A DNA stretch of 64,000 nucleotides from Pedobacter paludis (GCF_003173575.1 NZ_QGNY01000003.1:609956-673955); one strand, 5' to 3'. Counted from the stretch's first letter, positions 43,945-54,374 are shown. Notes: generated by a model from the letters alone, not told the origin. Numbers and translations are program-made.

Positions 43945-43961
43945 TAGAAATACACACAATT

Positions 43962-44525
43962 ATGAACGACCTCATACAATTACAATTAATGGATGCTCAA
44001 TCTGCAATGGATAGGGCAATCGATCATTGTGAATCTGAATTAACGAAAATTAGAGCTGGAAAAGCATCAGCAGGAATGTTAGATGGTATTTTTGTAGATT
44101 ATTATGGCGCTTCTACCGCGTTATCTCAGGTTTCGAGCATAAATACACCTGATGCAAGAACAATTGTTATTCAGCCTTGGGAAAAATCACTTTTAGTACC
44201 CATCGAAAAAGCAATTCAGGTTGCAAACATTGGTATCAATCCACAAAATGATGGTATTGTAATCCGTTTGGTAGTACCGCCTTTAACAGAAGAACGCAGA
44301 AAAGATTTGGTAAAAAAAGTTAAAGAAGAAGCTGAACGTGGCAGAATAACTGTTCGTAATATCCGTAAGGATGCAAACACTAAAATTCAAAAGTTAAAAG
44401 GTGACGGTGTTTCTGATGATGAAATAAAAACTGGAGAAGGTGAAGTTCAGAAACTTACAGATGCGTATATCATTAAAGTGGATAAGCATGCTGAGGCTAA
44501 AGAAAAAGATGTAATGACGGTTTAA
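43962..44525 (+). CDS. frr: Ribosome recycling factor
   Basis: 187 residues. AMDRAIDHCESELTKIRAGKASAGMLDGI near 15, ARTIVIQPWEKSLL near 64, NPQNDGIVIRLVVPPLTEERRKDLVKK near 92, and VRNIRKDANTKIQKL near 131 are RRF signatures. It frees ribosomes after termination together with EF-G. It is the second gene after pyrH, the usual pyrH-frr order. Confidence 0.97.
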   Translation: MNDLIQLQLMDAQSAMDRAIDHCESELTKIRAGKASAGMLDGIFVDYYGASTALSQVSSINTPDARTIVIQPWEKSLLVPIEKAIQVANIGINPQNDGIVIRLVVPPLTEERRKDLVKKVKEEAERGRITVRNIRKDANTKIQKLKGDGVSDDEIKTGEGEVQKLTDAYIIKVDKHAEAKEKDVMTV

Positions 44526-44600
44526 TAGACCATTTAAAATATCCCAAGGGAATAGATGTAATCTGTTCCCTTTTTTTATGATCGATAAAATAGAAGCAAC

Positions 44601-44632
44601 AAAAAAGGGTCTCAATTAATTGAGACCCTTTC
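44601..44632. terminator. Bidirectional terminator between frr and infB
   Basis: GGGTCTCAATT (44607-44617) and AATTGAGACCC (44618-44628) are a perfect palindrome with A-rich left and T-rich right flanks, between convergent genes. Confidence 0.85.
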
Positions 44633-44653
44633 CATTTATAAGTTAGAAAACGA

Positions 44654-47600
44654 TTAAAGTTTTCTTGCTACTTCTACCTGTTCGTAAGCTTCTACGATAT
44701 CGCCAACTTCGATGTTGTTAAAGTTCTGAATGTTTAAACCACACTCGTAACCTTTATTGACTTCCTTAACATCATCCTTAAAGCGTTTTAACGAAGCCAA
44801 TTCACCTGTGTAAACAACTACACCATCTCTAACGATACGGATTTTGCTGTTACGGGTAATTTTACCATCCAATACCATACAACCTGCAATGGTACCCACT
44901 TTTGTGATTTTGAAAGTTTCGCGGATTTCAACGTTAGCCACGATTTTCTCTTCAAATTCTGGATCCAACATACCTTCCATTGCCGACTTAATCTCATTGA
45001 TTGCATCGTAAATGATCGAATATAAACGGATATCTATTTGCTCTTGCTCAGCCAATTTACGTGCACCAGTTGATGGACGAACCTGGAAACCAATAATAAT
45101 CGCATCAGAAGCCGAAGCTAACAATACATCTGATTCGGAAATCTGACCAACACCTTTACTAATAATGTTGATTTGGATCTGCTCAGTTGATAGTTTCAAT
45201 AATGAATCGGCCAATGCTTCGATCGAACCATCCACATCACCTTTAACAATAATGTTAAGTTCTTTAAAGTTACCAATCGCTAAACGACGGCCAATCTCAT
45301 CAAGGGTAATGTGTTTTTGAGTACGTAAACCTTGTTCACGCTGTAACTGCATACGTTTGTTTGCAATATCACGTGCTTCAGTTTCACTTTCCAAAGCGTT
45401 AAAACGGTCACCTGCTGTTGGCGCTCCCTGCATACCCAAAACCTGTACCGGTTGCGATGGACCTGCTGATTCTACCTTTGCACCACGTTCATTGGTTAAA
45501 GCTTTAACACGACCGCTATAACTACCCGCCAAGATTGGATCTCCCACTCTTAACGTACCAGCCTGAACCAATACAGTAGTTACAATACCACGGCCTTTAT
45601 CTAATGCTGATTCAATTACAGTACCTGTTGCTCTCTTATTTGGATTCGCTTTAAGTTCTAATAATTCAGCTTCTAATAATACTTTATCTAAAAGTAAATC
45701 TACATTTAAGCCACTTTTGCTTGAGATTTCCTGTGATTGATATTTACCACCCCAATCTTCAACCAAGATATTCATTACTGATAACTGCTCACGTACTTTA
45801 TCTGCATTAGCACCTGGTTTATCCACCTTCGTAAAAGCAAACACCAATGGTACACCTGCAGCCTGTGCATGGTTAATGGCCTCTTTTGTTTGAGGCATCA
45901 CCGCATCATCCGCAGCAATTACAATAATGGCAATATCCGCAGCTTTGGCACCACGAGCACGCATCGCCGTAAAGGCTTCGTGACCAGGAGTATCTAAGAA
46001 AGTTACTTTTTTGCCTGTTGGTGTAGTTACCATATATGCACCTATGTGCTGTGTAATACCGCCTGCTTCACCAGCAACTACATTTGCTTTACGGATATAA
46101 TCCAGCAATGATGTTTTACCGTGATCGACGTGACCCATAATCGTAACAACCGGAGCTCTTTCGATTAAATCTGCCTCATCATCTTCTTCTTCAATTACAT
46201 TTTCTTCATCTTCATCTGGTTTAACGAATTGAATTTCGTAACCAAACTCATCAGCAACAATGGTTAAGGTTTCAGCATCTAAACGCTGATTAATTGAAAC
46301 GAACATGCCAAGACTCATACAAGTACCAATAATTTTGGTAACTGGTACATCCATCATGCTCGCCAATTCGTTAGCCGTAACAAACTCTGTTACTTTTAAT
46401 ATTTTTGATTGAGATTCAAGTTCGTTTGCTGCTTCTTCTGCCGAAGTTGCTACATCATCGCGTTTTTGACGGCGTAATTTAGCACGTTGAGCAAATTTAC
46501 CAGATTTACCTGCTCCACTTAAACGAGCAAGTGTTGCTTTAATCTGATCTTGAATTTCCTTTTCAGTAGGTTCTTCTTTCGGTCCGCTTGGTGTAGCATT
46601 TCTATTTTGGAAACCTGGTCTGTTATTGTTGTTGTTATTTCTATTGCCTTGATAAGGAGTTCCACCACCACCAGCGGGTCTATTACCTTGGTATGGAGTA
46701 CCACCACCGGCAGGTCTGTTACCTTGGTAAGGTGTACGAGGTTGTCCTGGTGCTCCTTGACCTTGACCAGCCTGAGGGTTTTGGCCTTGCTGACCTTGTC
46801 CACTATGTTGACCTGGCTGTCCTGGTGTACCAGGCGTTTTTTTACGTTTACGCTTACGTTTTGCCGCTTCACTATCGCTAGATGATGCTACTGGACCATT
46901 TCTTCTATCTGGAGTAGTAGGCAAAACAATTTTACCAATAATATTAGGGCCAGTAAGTTTAACTGTACGTGCTTTTATAACTTCAGGTTCGTTACTAGCT
47001 GGAGCAACTGGTTTCACCTCAGCTGGTTTTTCTTCAGCTTTTGGTTGTTCAACTGCTGGTTTAGCAGGCTCTTCGGCTTTTATAACTGGAGTTGTAACTT
47101 GTGGTGCAACTGGAGTTTCCTCTTTTTTTACTTCCACAGGTTTTTCTTCAGCTTTTGGCTGTTCAATTACTGGTTTAGCTGGCTCTTCGGCTTTTACACT
47201 CGGAGTTACAGCTTGCGGTGCAACTGGTGCATCTTCTTTCCTAGCAGGACGAGTTTTTGAATTAAGATCATTTAAATCGATCTTTCCTACAATTTTAACA
47301 CCCGGTCTTCCATTGTCTTCAGCTTTATCTTCTGCCTTAGTTTCCGCCACTGGCTCTGCTGCCGCTGGAGCTTGTGTTTCTACTTTTGGTGCCTCAACTA
47401 CCTTTGGTTTCTCTACCGGAGGTGCGAACGATTGAGCATTTTTTATTAAAATCTCTTCTTTCTCAAAATCGGTATTCTTCTTCGGCGCTTCTACTGGCTT
47501 TTCAGTTTCAGGCTCGTCACGACGTATTTTACCAATCACTATTTGTTTGGCTTCTTCTCTTACGATCTTATCTCCCTGATACTCTTTTAACAAGGCATTA

Positions 47601-47740
47601 TACATGTCTCCCGTAAGTTTAAACATAGGGCTCTTCTCGGCAGAGAATCCCTTTTTGTTTAAAAACTCAACGGCCGTACCCATGCCTATATTAAGTTCTT
47701 TAATAGCTTTAATTAAAATGATTGGTTTGTCGTCTGACAT
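44654..47740 (-). CDS. infB: Translation initiation factor IF-2
   Basis: 1028 residues, long for IF-2. An N-terminal helical domain (about 1-60) precedes a long disordered region (60-410) rich in Pro, Glu, Lys, Val, then Gly/Gln/Asn with repeats such as [11 protein letters not shown]. The GTPase domain starts near 530: [19 protein letters not shown] (G1), DTPGHEAF (G3) and FTKVDKPG (G4), followed by domains II, III and C-terminal IF2 domains ending ...[14 protein letters not shown]-2 brings fMet-tRNA to the 30S subunit. It is the last gene of rimP-nusA-infB. Confidence 0.98.
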   Translation of the reverse strand: MSDDKPIILIKAIKELNIGMGTAVEFLNKKGFSAEKSPMFKLTGDMYNALLKEYQGDKIVREEAKQIVIGKIRRDEPETEKPVEAPKKNTDFEKEEILIKNAQSFAPPVEKPKVVEAPKVETQAPAAAEPVAETKAEDKAEDNGRPGVKIVGKIDLNDLNSKTRPARKEDAPVAPQAVTPSVKAEEPAKPVIEQPKAEEKPVEVKKEETPVAPQVTTPVIKAEEPAKPAVEQPKAEEKPAEVKPVAPASNEPEVIKARTVKLTGPNIIGKIVLPTTPDRRNGPVASSSDSEAAKRKRKRKKTPGTPGQPGQHSGQGQQGQNPQAGQGQGAPGQPRTPYQGNRPAGGGTPYQGNRPAGGGGTPYQGNRNNNNNNRPGFQNRNATPSGPKEEPTEKEIQDQIKATLARLSGAGKSGKFAQRAKLRRQKRDDVATSAEEAANELESQSKILKVTEFVTANELASMMDVPVTKIIGTCMSLGMFVSINQRLDAETLTIVADEFGYEIQFVKPDEDEENVIEEEDDEADLIERAPVVTIMGHVDHGKTSLLDYIRKANVVAGEAGGITQHIGAYMVTTPTGKKVTFLDTPGHEAFTAMRARGAKAADIAIIVIAADDAVMPQTKEAINHAQAAGVPLVFAFTKVDKPGANADKVREQLSVMNILVEDWGGKYQSQEISSKSGLNVDLLLDKVLLEAELLELKANPNKRATGTVIESALDKGRGIVTTVLVQAGTLRVGDPILAGSYSGRVKALTNERGAKVESAGPSQPVQVLGMQGAPTAGDRFNALESETEARDIANKRMQLQREQGLRTQKHITLDEIGRRLAIGNFKELNIIVKGDVDGSIEALADSLLKLSTEQIQINIISKGVGQISESDVLLASASDAIIIGFQVRPSTGARKLAEQEQIDIRLYSIIYDAINEIKSAMEGMLDPEFEEKIVANVEIRETFKITKVGTIAGCMVLDGKITRNSKIRIVRDGVVVYTGELASLKRFKDDVKEVNKGYECGLNIQNFNNIEVGDIVEAYEQVEVARKL

Positions 47741-47802
47741 TTAGCTCCTGTTATTGTTTTTTATTTAATACAAAAGTAGTGTTTATTTGGCAATTACACC
47801 AC

Positions 47803-49047
47803 TTATTCAAATTCTGACTTCAAAATTTGAACCACTTCTTTAATGGTTTCTTCTTCAAGGTCGGTGCGTTTTACCAAATCTTCTACTGTAAGTGCTAAAA
47901 CACTCTTAGCAGTATCGCAACCGATAGCCTTTAATTCGTCGATAATCCAGCTATCAATCTCATCTGAGAATTCTTCTAGATCCACATCTTCATCTGTTTC
48001 TTCACCAGCTTCACGGTACACATCAATTTCATAACCGGTTAGTTTACCAGCTAGTTTAATGTTGTGTCCGCCACGGCCAATTGCTAACGAAACCTGATCT
48101 GGTTTTAAGTAAACCGAAGCATGTTTAGTTTCGTCATCTAATTTAATAGAGGTAATTTTTGCCGGGCTTAAAGCACGTGTAATGTATAATGAAATGTTAT
48201 TTGTGAAGTTAATCACATCAATATTTTCGTTTTTCAATTCGCGAACGATACCATGAATACGAGATCCTTTCATACCCACACATGCTCCTACTGGATCAAT
48301 ACGGTCATCGTAAGATTCTACAGCTACTTTAGCACGTTCTCCCGGTTCGCGAACGATTTTCTTAATGGTAATTAATCCATCAAAAATCTCAGGAACTTCC
48401 TGTTCAAACAAACGTTGTAAAAACTCTGGTGCTGTTCTTGAAATGATAATTTTTGGATTAGCGTTAATCATCTCAACCTTTGAGATTACCGCTCTTACAG
48501 AATCTCCTTTTTTGAAATAATCAGCAGGAATCTGTTCAGTTTTAGGCATCAAAAGTTCGTTACCTTCATCATCTAAAACCAAAGTTTCTTTTTTCCAAAC
48601 TTGGTAAACCTCGCCTGTTACAACTTCACCTACTCTATCTTTATATTTTTTGAAGATTTCGTCTTTCTCTAATTCCAATACTTTAGAAACCAAAGTTTGG
48701 CGAGCGGCTAAAATTGCTCTACGACCAAAACTTTCTAAAGTAATTTGTTCGATATAGTCATCACCAACTTCTAAAGTGCTGTCTAATTTAGACACTTCAG
48801 CAAGTTCGATCTCCAAATCGTCATCCTCAGAAAATCCATCTTCCATTACTTTTCTTGTTCTCCAGATCTCTAAATCCCCGTTGTCAGGATTCACAATTAC
48901 ATCACAGTTTTCATCTGTTCCGTATTTTTTACGCAACATGCTACGGAAAACTTCTTCCAACACACTAATCACCGTTGGGCGATCTATATTTTTGAAATCT
49001 TTAAACTCTTGGAAAGAGTCGATTAAATTAATTGTTGTAGTACTCAT
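47803..49047 (-). CDS. nusA: Transcription termination/antitermination factor NusA
   Basis: 414 residues. The N-terminal polymerase-binding domain (IDSFQEFKDFKNIDRPTVI) is followed by S1 (KDRVGEVVTGEVYQ near 132), KH1/KH2 (VGACVGMKGSRIHGIVRELKNE near 252; VSLAIGRGGHNIKLAGKLTG near 319) and a short acidic C-terminal region with one helix-hairpin-helix. The E. coli AR repeats are absent, as usual outside Proteobacteria. It lies between rimP and infB. Confidence 0.97.
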   Translation of the reverse strand: MSTTTINLIDSFQEFKDFKNIDRPTVISVLEEVFRSMLRKKYGTDENCDVIVNPDNGDLEIWRTRKVMEDGFSEDDDLEIELAEVSKLDSTLEVGDDYIEQITLESFGRRAILAARQTLVSKVLELEKDEIFKKYKDRVGEVVTGEVYQVWKKETLVLDDEGNELLMPKTEQIPADYFKKGDSVRAVISKVEMINANPKIIISRTAPEFLQRLFEQEVPEIFDGLITIKKIVREPGERAKVAVESYDDRIDPVGACVGMKGSRIHGIVRELKNENIDVINFTNNISLYITRALSPAKITSIKLDDETKHASVYLKPDQVSLAIGRGGHNIKLAGKLTGYEIDVYREAGEETDEDVDLEEFSDEIDSWIIDELKAIGCDTAKSVLALTVEDLVKRTDLEEETIKEVVQILKSEFE

Positions 49048-49094
49048 TTTTTACCATGATTAAATAGATTAGTAGCCTTCGCTCATTAATCGTA

Positions 49095-49559
49095 TTACTT
49101 AAAACTTATTAATACACTTGTTTCTAATATATCATTAAAAGCTACCTCTGTTTGTATTGTAGTTGCTTTTTTTCCTTTTTCTTTAACCGATTCTTCGATC
49201 AGTAAATTATTTTCGGTAACCTCTAAAAGCTTTCCTTCTTTCTTTTGTCCGCCAGCGAGCTTAATACTTACCGTACGTCCAATATTTTTATTATACTGGC
49301 GAATAAGTTTTAAAGGCTCTCCAACGCCAGGCGAAGAAACTTCTAAATTGTAGGCTTGCTCAATTGTATTTTCTTCTTCTAGATAAAAACCAACATGCCT
49401 GCTAATGGCCACACAATCCTGTATGCTTATTCCTTCGTCTCCATCAACATGAATAATCAACCTGTTGTTTGGCAACATTTTCACTTCAACCAAAAAAAGC
49501 TCTGGTCTGTCTGCAATTTTTTCCTCTACAAGGGTTGCAACTCTCTTTTCTACCTGCAT
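49095..49559 (-). CDS. rimP: Ribosome maturation factor RimP
   Basis: 154 residues. LFLVEVKMLPNNRLIIHVDGDEGISIQDCVAISRHV near 21 and NLEVSSPGVGEPLKLIRQYNKNIGR near 67 are RimP signatures. It helps 30S assembly. It is the first gene of rimP-nusA-infB, with the promoter and a hairpin leader directly upstream. Confidence 0.95.
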   Translation of the reverse strand: MQVEKRVATLVEEKIADRPELFLVEVKMLPNNRLIIHVDGDEGISIQDCVAISRHVGFYLEEENTIEQAYNLEVSSPGVGEPLKLIRQYNKNIGRTVSIKLAGGQKKEGKLLEVTENNLLIEESVKEKGKKATTIQTEVAFNDILETSVLISFK

Positions 49560-49582
49560 ATTTTAACCTGATTTCATAGAAA

Positions 49583-49601
49583 AAGGGGACACTGTCCCCT
49601 T
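49583..49601 (-). promoter_or_regulatory. Terminator-like hairpin in the rimP-nusA-infB leader
   Basis: On the minus strand AAGGGGAC, loop AGT, GTCCCCTT is followed by TTTCT, a hairpin with U-tract. It lies after the promoter (49623-49653) and before the rimP ATG (49559), so it would interrupt the leader about 15-35 bases from the start of transcription. It may be an attenuator, or the terminator of the lipoprotein gene upstream. Confidence 0.65.
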
Positions 49602-49622
49602 CTCTTTTCTTCGATTACGATG

Positions 49623-49653
49623 CAAATGTACTAAATTTTTCTAAAAAATCAAA
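49623..49653 (-). promoter_or_regulatory. Promoter of rimP-nusA-infB
   Basis: On the minus strand TTTG (49650-49653) is followed after exactly 19 bases by TACATTTG (49623-49630), a full match to the Bacteroidota promoter consensus. Confidence 0.85.
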
Positions 49654-49680
49654 CAGTTGAATCAATTATTATCGTACAAA

Positions 49681-50112
49681 TCAACGCGTAAGTATTTGTT
49701 GTTGTGGCTGTAAGTTGTGCTTAATGCCGTTTGTAAGGAGTTTTTTAGCATCTGCATAATTAACTCCAACATAACTTTCAACCAAATAACTTTTACCGTT
49801 TAGAAATGGGGTTTTTGGCTTAAAAACTATTGAGTCTCCAGTAACACTGAATTTTCCATTAATTTCTTCTTCAACTTGTAAACTATCCTTATCGCCAGGT
49901 GTTAACAGAACAGAAATTAGGTTTAGCGAATCGGGATTTGCCTTAATGGCATTTTTGACCTGAAAGAAACTTGCCTGATCAATATTTTTAATTATTATTG
50001 ATGAACTATCTCCCGAAAACTTTATTACTGGCTTGCTGTTTGTATTTGAGCAAGAAATCGCAAGTATGGCGACAACAACAATAAACAAGTATTTAACAAC
50101 ACATTTAATCAT
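49681..50112 (-). CDS. Small lipoprotein of unknown function
   Basis: 143 residues. A membrane-anchoring signal (KYLFIVVVAILAISC, lipobox Cys near 21) is followed by a beta-rich domain (DSIVFKPKTPFLNGKSYLVES). No family recognised. It is divergent from the holin-like gene with only 18 bases between the starts, so their promoters must overlap the coding ends. Confidence 0.75.
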   Translation of the reverse strand: MIKCVVKYLFIVVVAILAISCSNTNSKPVIKFSGDSSSIIIKNIDQASFFQVKNAIKANPDSLNLISVLLTPGDKDSLQVEEEINGKFSVTGDSIVFKPKTPFLNGKSYLVESYVGVNYADAKKLLTNGIKHNLQPQQQILTR

Positions 50113-50130
50113 TTACAAAACTAAACAATT

Positions 50131-50475
50131 ATGAGATTTATTATCGAAATCCTTTTAATGGGATTAGCGTTTTTTATCGGCGCCAAACTTGTTCCGGGCG
50201 TTGAGGTTGCGGGCTACGGAAGCGCAATTATTGCAGCAGTATTAATTGCTTTGGCAAACTCTACCATTGGTTTTATTTTAAGATTATTAACCTTTCCGGT
50301 AAATTTTTTAACCTTAGGGTTGGTTTCATTCATTATTACCGTTTTAATGATTTTATTGGTAGACAGCATGATGACTTCTTTTAATACATCGGGCTTTTTA
50401 GCCGCTGCATTTTTGGCAATTGTTGTGGCTTTGATCAAAGCAATATTCGGCGCAATTGTCGGAGAGAAAGAATAG
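50131..50475 (+). CDS. Phage-holin-IV-like small membrane protein
   Basis: 114 residues with four membrane helices (LLMGLAFFIGAKLVPGVEV, AIIAAVLIALANSTIGFIL, TLGLVSFIITVLMILLVDS, AAFLAIVVALIKAIFGAIV). The pattern LLMGLAFFIGAKLVPGV and LLTFPVNFLTLGL is that of the mycobacterial-type 'phage holin superfamily IV' (DUF360/YvlD), chromosomal membrane proteins not shown to be holins. There is no phage context here. Confidence 0.87.
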   Translation: MRFIIEILLMGLAFFIGAKLVPGVEVAGYGSAIIAAVLIALANSTIGFILRLLTFPVNFLTLGLVSFIITVLMILLVDSMMTSFNTSGFLAAAFLAIVVALIKAIFGAIVGEKE

Positions 50476-50551
50476 TTTTCTTAGTCAGGACCCCGAAGTC
50501 CGAAGTAATGAGCGAAATGGACTTCAGACGATTTACTTCGACGACTAATCC

Positions 50552-50598
50552 AGTCATCGGATGAATATCTGCATCATGCCTATATTCATCCGATGACT
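50552..50598. repeat. 17-base inverted repeat between convergent genes
   Basis: AGTCATCGGATGAATAT (50552-50568) and ATATTCATCCGATGACT (50582-50598), loop of 13 bases. It lies between the ends of the holin-like and acyl-CoA dehydrogenase genes. It may serve as terminator for both, but has no T-run. Confidence 0.6.
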
Positions 50599-50612
50599 AA
50601 ATCGACTCAAGA

Positions 50613-51752
50613 CTATCTGATCACTTCCCTAGAAATCACCATTTTTTGTATCTCCGAAGTTCCCTCATAAATTTGAGTGATTTTTGCATCACGCATTAAA
50701 CGTTCTACGTGATACTCTTTTACAAATCCGTAGCCGCCATGAACCTGAACGGCCTCAATAGTAACATCCATAGCTACTTTTGAAGCAAAAAGTTTAGCCA
50801 TTGATCCGGCTTGTGTATAAGGCAAGCCTTGATCTTTTAACCAAGCAGCTTTATAAACCAATAAACGGGCAGCCTCAATTTGAGTTGCCATATCGGCCAA
50901 TTTAAAAGCAATAGCCTGATGTTCTGAAATAGGTTTCCCAAATGATTTACGCTCTTTTGCATACTGGGTTGCAAGTTCGAAAGCGCCTTGTGCAATGCCC
51001 AATGCCTGTGCAGCAATTCCTATCCGACCGCCTTCAAGGGTTTTCATCGCGAATGAAAAACCAAACCCATCATCGCCAATTCTATTTTCTTTAGGTACCT
51101 TAACATCGTTAAACATTAAAGAATGTGTATCTGATCCCCTGATACCGAGCTTATTTTCTTTAGGGCCAATTGTAAAACCTTCAGTACCTTTTTCTACAAT
51201 GAAGGCGTTAATTCCTTTATGCCTTAATTCTGGATGGGTTTGAGCAATAACTAAGTAGGTTGATGCCGTACTGCCATTGGTAATCCAGTTTTTAGTTCCG
51301 TTAAGCAGATAATAGTCGCCTTTATCTTCTGCTGTAGTTCTTTGCGAAGTGGCATCTGAACCTGCTTCTGGCTCAGACAGACAGAATGCGCCAATCTTCT
51401 CTCCTGATGCTAACGGCTTTAAATATTTTTCTTTTTGTGCCTCGCTGCCATAGTGCTCTAAGCCATAACACACCAAAGAGTTGTTCACAGATACCACCAC
51501 TGAAGCCGATGCATCGATTTTGGAAAGTTCTTCCATAACCAGCACATAAGATATGGCATCTAAACCGCTGCCATTATATTTTGGATCAACCATCATCCCC
51601 AAGAAGCCAAGTTCGCCAAGTTTTTTTACCTGCTCTGCCGGAAATTTTTGATGTTCGTCTCTTTCAATTACGCCAGGCTTTAATTCTTGCTGTGCAAAAT
51701 CACGAGCAGCCTGTTGAATCATTATTTGTTCTTCACTTAATTCAAAATGCAT
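50613..51752 (-). CDS. Acyl-CoA dehydrogenase
   Basis: 379 residues, full length. FELSEEQIMIQQAARDFAQQELKPG, GAFCLSEPEAGSDATSQRTTAE near 120, the FAD/substrate segments NWITNGSTASTYLVIAQ and LGIRGSDTHSLMFNDVKVP, and the C-terminal YEGTSEIQKMVISREVI (catalytic Glu in YEGTSEIQ) are classical. It oxidises acyl-CoA in fatty-acid or amino-acid breakdown; butyryl-CoA-type by length and motifs. It is a single gene. Confidence 0.95.
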   Translation of the reverse strand: MHFELSEEQIMIQQAARDFAQQELKPGVIERDEHQKFPAEQVKKLGELGFLGMMVDPKYNGSGLDAISYVLVMEELSKIDASASVVVSVNNSLVCYGLEHYGSEAQKEKYLKPLASGEKIGAFCLSEPEAGSDATSQRTTAEDKGDYYLLNGTKNWITNGSTASTYLVIAQTHPELRHKGINAFIVEKGTEGFTIGPKENKLGIRGSDTHSLMFNDVKVPKENRIGDDGFGFSFAMKTLEGGRIGIAAQALGIAQGAFELATQYAKERKSFGKPISEHQAIAFKLADMATQIEAARLLVYKAAWLKDQGLPYTQAGSMAKLFASKVAMDVTIEAVQVHGGYGFVKEYHVERLMRDAKITQIYEGTSEIQKMVISREVIR

Positions 51753-51955
51753 AACATTTATGTATAAAAGGTTAGTTATTCAAATGTAGCATTATAGATT
51801 GAAATTGCTATGGTTGCATAGTAATTTATTTTGAGGCCTTATCTAATTATGGTTTGCTGGCAAATGCGCTAACGACGGAAGCAACGTCTTTTTTAGTATT
51901 TTTTATCAAAAAGATATAACAGAAAGCATGTAAAAAACGCTTAAGTAATATTTAA

Positions 51956-52936
51956 TTAATGTCTTTTCTTTTTCGTCAGCACAAAAAATAAACTCAAACT
52001 GCCTAGAATTAAAATAAGCAATACTTGTGAAGAATGAATGATGGTTGCATAGGCCAATCCATCTTTAAAAGCTAAACCATACAAAACCAGAGACTGGCCA
52101 ACCATCCAATGAAAAACGCCGATTCCACCTTGTACTGGAGCAACCATTGCAAAACCGGAAAACACAATTGCAGCAAAAGCAGCGCTTAAACCTAAAGATG
52201 AGGTAGATTCTATCGAATAAAATGCCACATACATAGACAAAAAGTAGAATAGCCAGATGCCAAATGTATATAATAAAAAGAGGGGCTTGTTTTTGAGTTT
52301 ACTGTAAGATCCAAATCCCTGACGCAAACTCACAAAAATTCTTAAGAACTTCTTATTTAGTTTTTTTCGAAGAAAGTGAACCGAAATGCCAACCGCCAAA
52401 AGAAACAGTAAGACAATACCTATTATCCAGAAATAGTTTAGTGATTGTATTTTATTTGCAAGGCTTAGATAAATAGTGTTGTAAAGAAAATCGGAAACGA
52501 CATCATATTGAAATATCAGCAAAGCCAGTGCTGTTATTAACAAGACCAACACATCAAATAGTCTTTCGGTAATTACGGTACCAATCGAGGCAAACATTGG
52601 AACTTTTTCTGCTTTATGAATTACTGAACATCTTCCAATTTCGCCGAATCTGGGCAATGCCAAGTTAGCAAGGTAACCGATCATAACGGCATGGTAGGCA
52701 TTCCAAAAACTTACTTTATATTGAATTGATTTGTAAAGCATTTGCCATCGCAAAGCTCTTAAAACATGAGCAAGCCAAACAATTATCGAAGAAAAAATAA
52801 CCCAAAAGAAGTTGGCGGTTTTAATTTCTAACCAAATTCTTCCTACGTCCTGACCTTTAAATGCTAAGTATAAAACCCCCACCCCAATTAGCAATAGGAT
52901 GATGTATTTAAGAGCCGTTTTGAGGTCGAATGTCAA
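51956..52936 (-). CDS. LPG-synthase-like membrane flippase (UPF0104)
   Basis: 326 residues with about eight membrane helices. The ALRWQMLYKSI and YLANLALPRFGEIGRCSVIHKAEKVP segments (about 62-118) and PVQGGIGVFHW near 268 are the lysylphosphatidylglycerol-synthase transmembrane (DUF2156/AglD-like) signature; it lacks the MprF catalytic C-terminus. Such proteins move lipids. It starts 4 bases after panD in the panC-panD operon, which may be translational coupling without functional link. Confidence 0.87.
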   Translation of the reverse strand: MTFDLKTALKYIILLLIGVGVLYLAFKGQDVGRIWLEIKTANFFWVIFSSIIVWLAHVLRALRWQMLYKSIQYKVSFWNAYHAVMIGYLANLALPRFGEIGRCSVIHKAEKVPMFASIGTVITERLFDVLVLLITALALLIFQYDVVSDFLYNTIYLSLANKIQSLNYFWIIGIVLLFLLAVGISVHFLRKKLNKKFLRIFVSLRQGFGSYSKLKNKPLFLLYTFGIWLFYFLSMYVAFYSIESTSSLGLSAAFAAIVFSGFAMVAPVQGGIGVFHWMVGQSLVLYGLAFKDGLAYATIIHSSQVLLILILGSLSLFFVLTKKKRH

Positions 52937-52940
52937 ATTG

Positions 52941-53291
52941 CTATTTTAACAAATGGTTATTGTCATCAGGAAAAACAAGTATTGGATTATATTTTTTGGC
53001 TTCATCTATCGGTAAAGAACCGTAAGACATAATGATTAATATATCACCAAGTTGTGCGAGACGTGCGGTAGCACCGTTTAAGCAGATTGTTCCAGTTCCA
53101 CGTTCGCCCTTAATTACATAGGTTTCGAAGCGTGCGCCATTATTATTATTAACGATTTGCACCTTTTCATTTGCGATAATGTTGGCTGCATCCATTAAAT
53201 CTTCATCAATGGTAATACTGCCAACATAATTTAATTCGGCTTGTGTAACCTTAACACGGTGTATTTTCGATTTTAATATCGTGATAATCAT
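52941..53291 (-). CDS. panD: Aspartate 1-decarboxylase
   Basis: 116 residues. The self-cleavage Gly24-Ser25 ([10 protein letters not shown]) gives the pyruvoyl group. [21 protein letters not shown] near 54 and [12 protein letters not shown] follow. It makes beta-alanine for pantothenate. It lies between panC (100 bases upstream) and the flippase gene. Confidence 0.97.
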   Translation of the reverse strand: MIITILKSKIHRVKVTQAELNYVGSITIDEDLMDAANIIANEKVQIVNNNNGARFETYVIKGERGTGTICLNGATARLAQLGDILIIMSYGSLPIDEAKKYNPILVFPDDNNHLLK

Positions 53292-53390
53292 TTGGCAAAG
53301 TTAGTAATAAAGTTATAATGAATTAGAGAATGATTGATCGTTGAAATAAGAGAATAGTAAAATTATATCATTCACTCAGTCAAAATTCAT

Positions 53391-54239
53391 TTATTTAATG
53401 ATCATGTTATCGATTAGCCGAGTTGTACCAACTTTGGCCGCAACAAGTGCAACTAAGTTACCCTCTTCTTTTGATTTGGCAGGTTCTAGCGTCTCGCCAT
53501 TGGCTATTGTAAAATAATCAAGTTCTACGCCTTCAATACCAGCATATAATGCTTCAGCTTTTTCTTCCAGTTGGGAAAGCGAGTACTCATTAAAATGATC
53601 GATTACAAATTGAAGTGACTTACTTAACACTAAAGCATTTTTACGGTCTTTTTCGGAAAGATGAATATTTCGGCTGCTCATTGCCAGCCCATCTTCCTCT
53701 CTTATAATTGGGCAGGTAATGATGGTTATTGGTAGATTAAAATGCTTGAGCATATTTTTAATCATCAGCACCTGCTGAAAATCTTTTTGTCCGAACATCG
53801 CCACATCAGGCTTAACGGCATCAAAAAGCTTATTTACAATTTGGGTTACACCTTGGTAATGCCCTCTGCGAAATTCGCCTTCCAATAGAAATTCGGCTTT
53901 CCCCAAATCAATATGCCAATCTTCCTTTTCGGGATACATCTCTTTAACATCAGGCATAAAAACACCATTGCAACCTGCTTCTTCAAGCATGGCAAGATCG
54001 TGCTCTATCGGTCGCGGATACTTTTCTAAGTCTTTTGGATCGGTAAATTGGGTCGGATTAACAAAAATACTGCATATAATAACATCTGCATTTTGTTGCG
54101 CCAGTTTAATTAATGAAATATGACCATTGTGCAAAGCACCCATTGTAGGTACAAGTGCAATTTTAAGTCCTGAGGCTTTTAAAGGTTCTAAAAAAGCTCT
54201 AAGCGCTGTTTTCGTTTTAAATATTTCCAATTCGGACAA
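53391..54239 (-). CDS. panC: Pantothenate synthetase
   Basis: 282 residues. KIALVPTMGALHNGHISLIKLA near 25 (the HxGH nucleotide loop), ICSIFVNPTQFTDPKDLEKYPR near 56, FGQKDFQQVLMIKNM near 149, and AMSSRNIHL near 188 (KMSKS-like). It joins pantoate and beta-alanine. It is the first gene of the panC-panD-flippase set and is divergent from the GT5-domain gene. Confidence 0.97.
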   Translation of the reverse strand: MSELEIFKTKTALRAFLEPLKASGLKIALVPTMGALHNGHISLIKLAQQNADVIICSIFVNPTQFTDPKDLEKYPRPIEHDLAMLEEAGCNGVFMPDVKEMYPEKEDWHIDLGKAEFLLEGEFRRGHYQGVTQIVNKLFDAVKPDVAMFGQKDFQQVLMIKNMLKHFNLPITIITCPIIREEDGLAMSSRNIHLSEKDRKNALVLSKSLQFVIDHFNEYSLSQLEEKAEALYAGIEGVELDYFTIANGETLEPAKSKEEGNLVALVAAKVGTTRLIDNMIIK

Positions 54240-54324
54240 TTTAAATTAAAGCCGTAAAGGTGTAAATTAATCTAAACGAAACCAAACAAATGCTTGCGAT
54301 ATTGATAAATAGTATTATTATTAG

Positions 54325-54332
54325 TATCTTTG
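54325..54332 (+). promoter_or_regulatory. Promoter of the GT5-domain gene
   Basis: TATCTTTG (54325-54332) matches the -7 consensus, with a TTG at 54302-54304 about 20 bases upstream. The ATG follows 42 bases later. Confidence 0.7.
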
Positions 54333-54374
54333 CAGCTCATTATCTTTTATTTAACTTAAATATTTTCTTAAAAT

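Noticed and set aside
46519..47260. Several open frames opposite or out of frame to infB
   Set aside because: They are shadows of the repetitive, biased-composition N-terminal region of IF-2.
50131..50475. Prophage holin
   Set aside because: No other phage gene nearby; the family name is historical and the neighbours are housekeeping genes.
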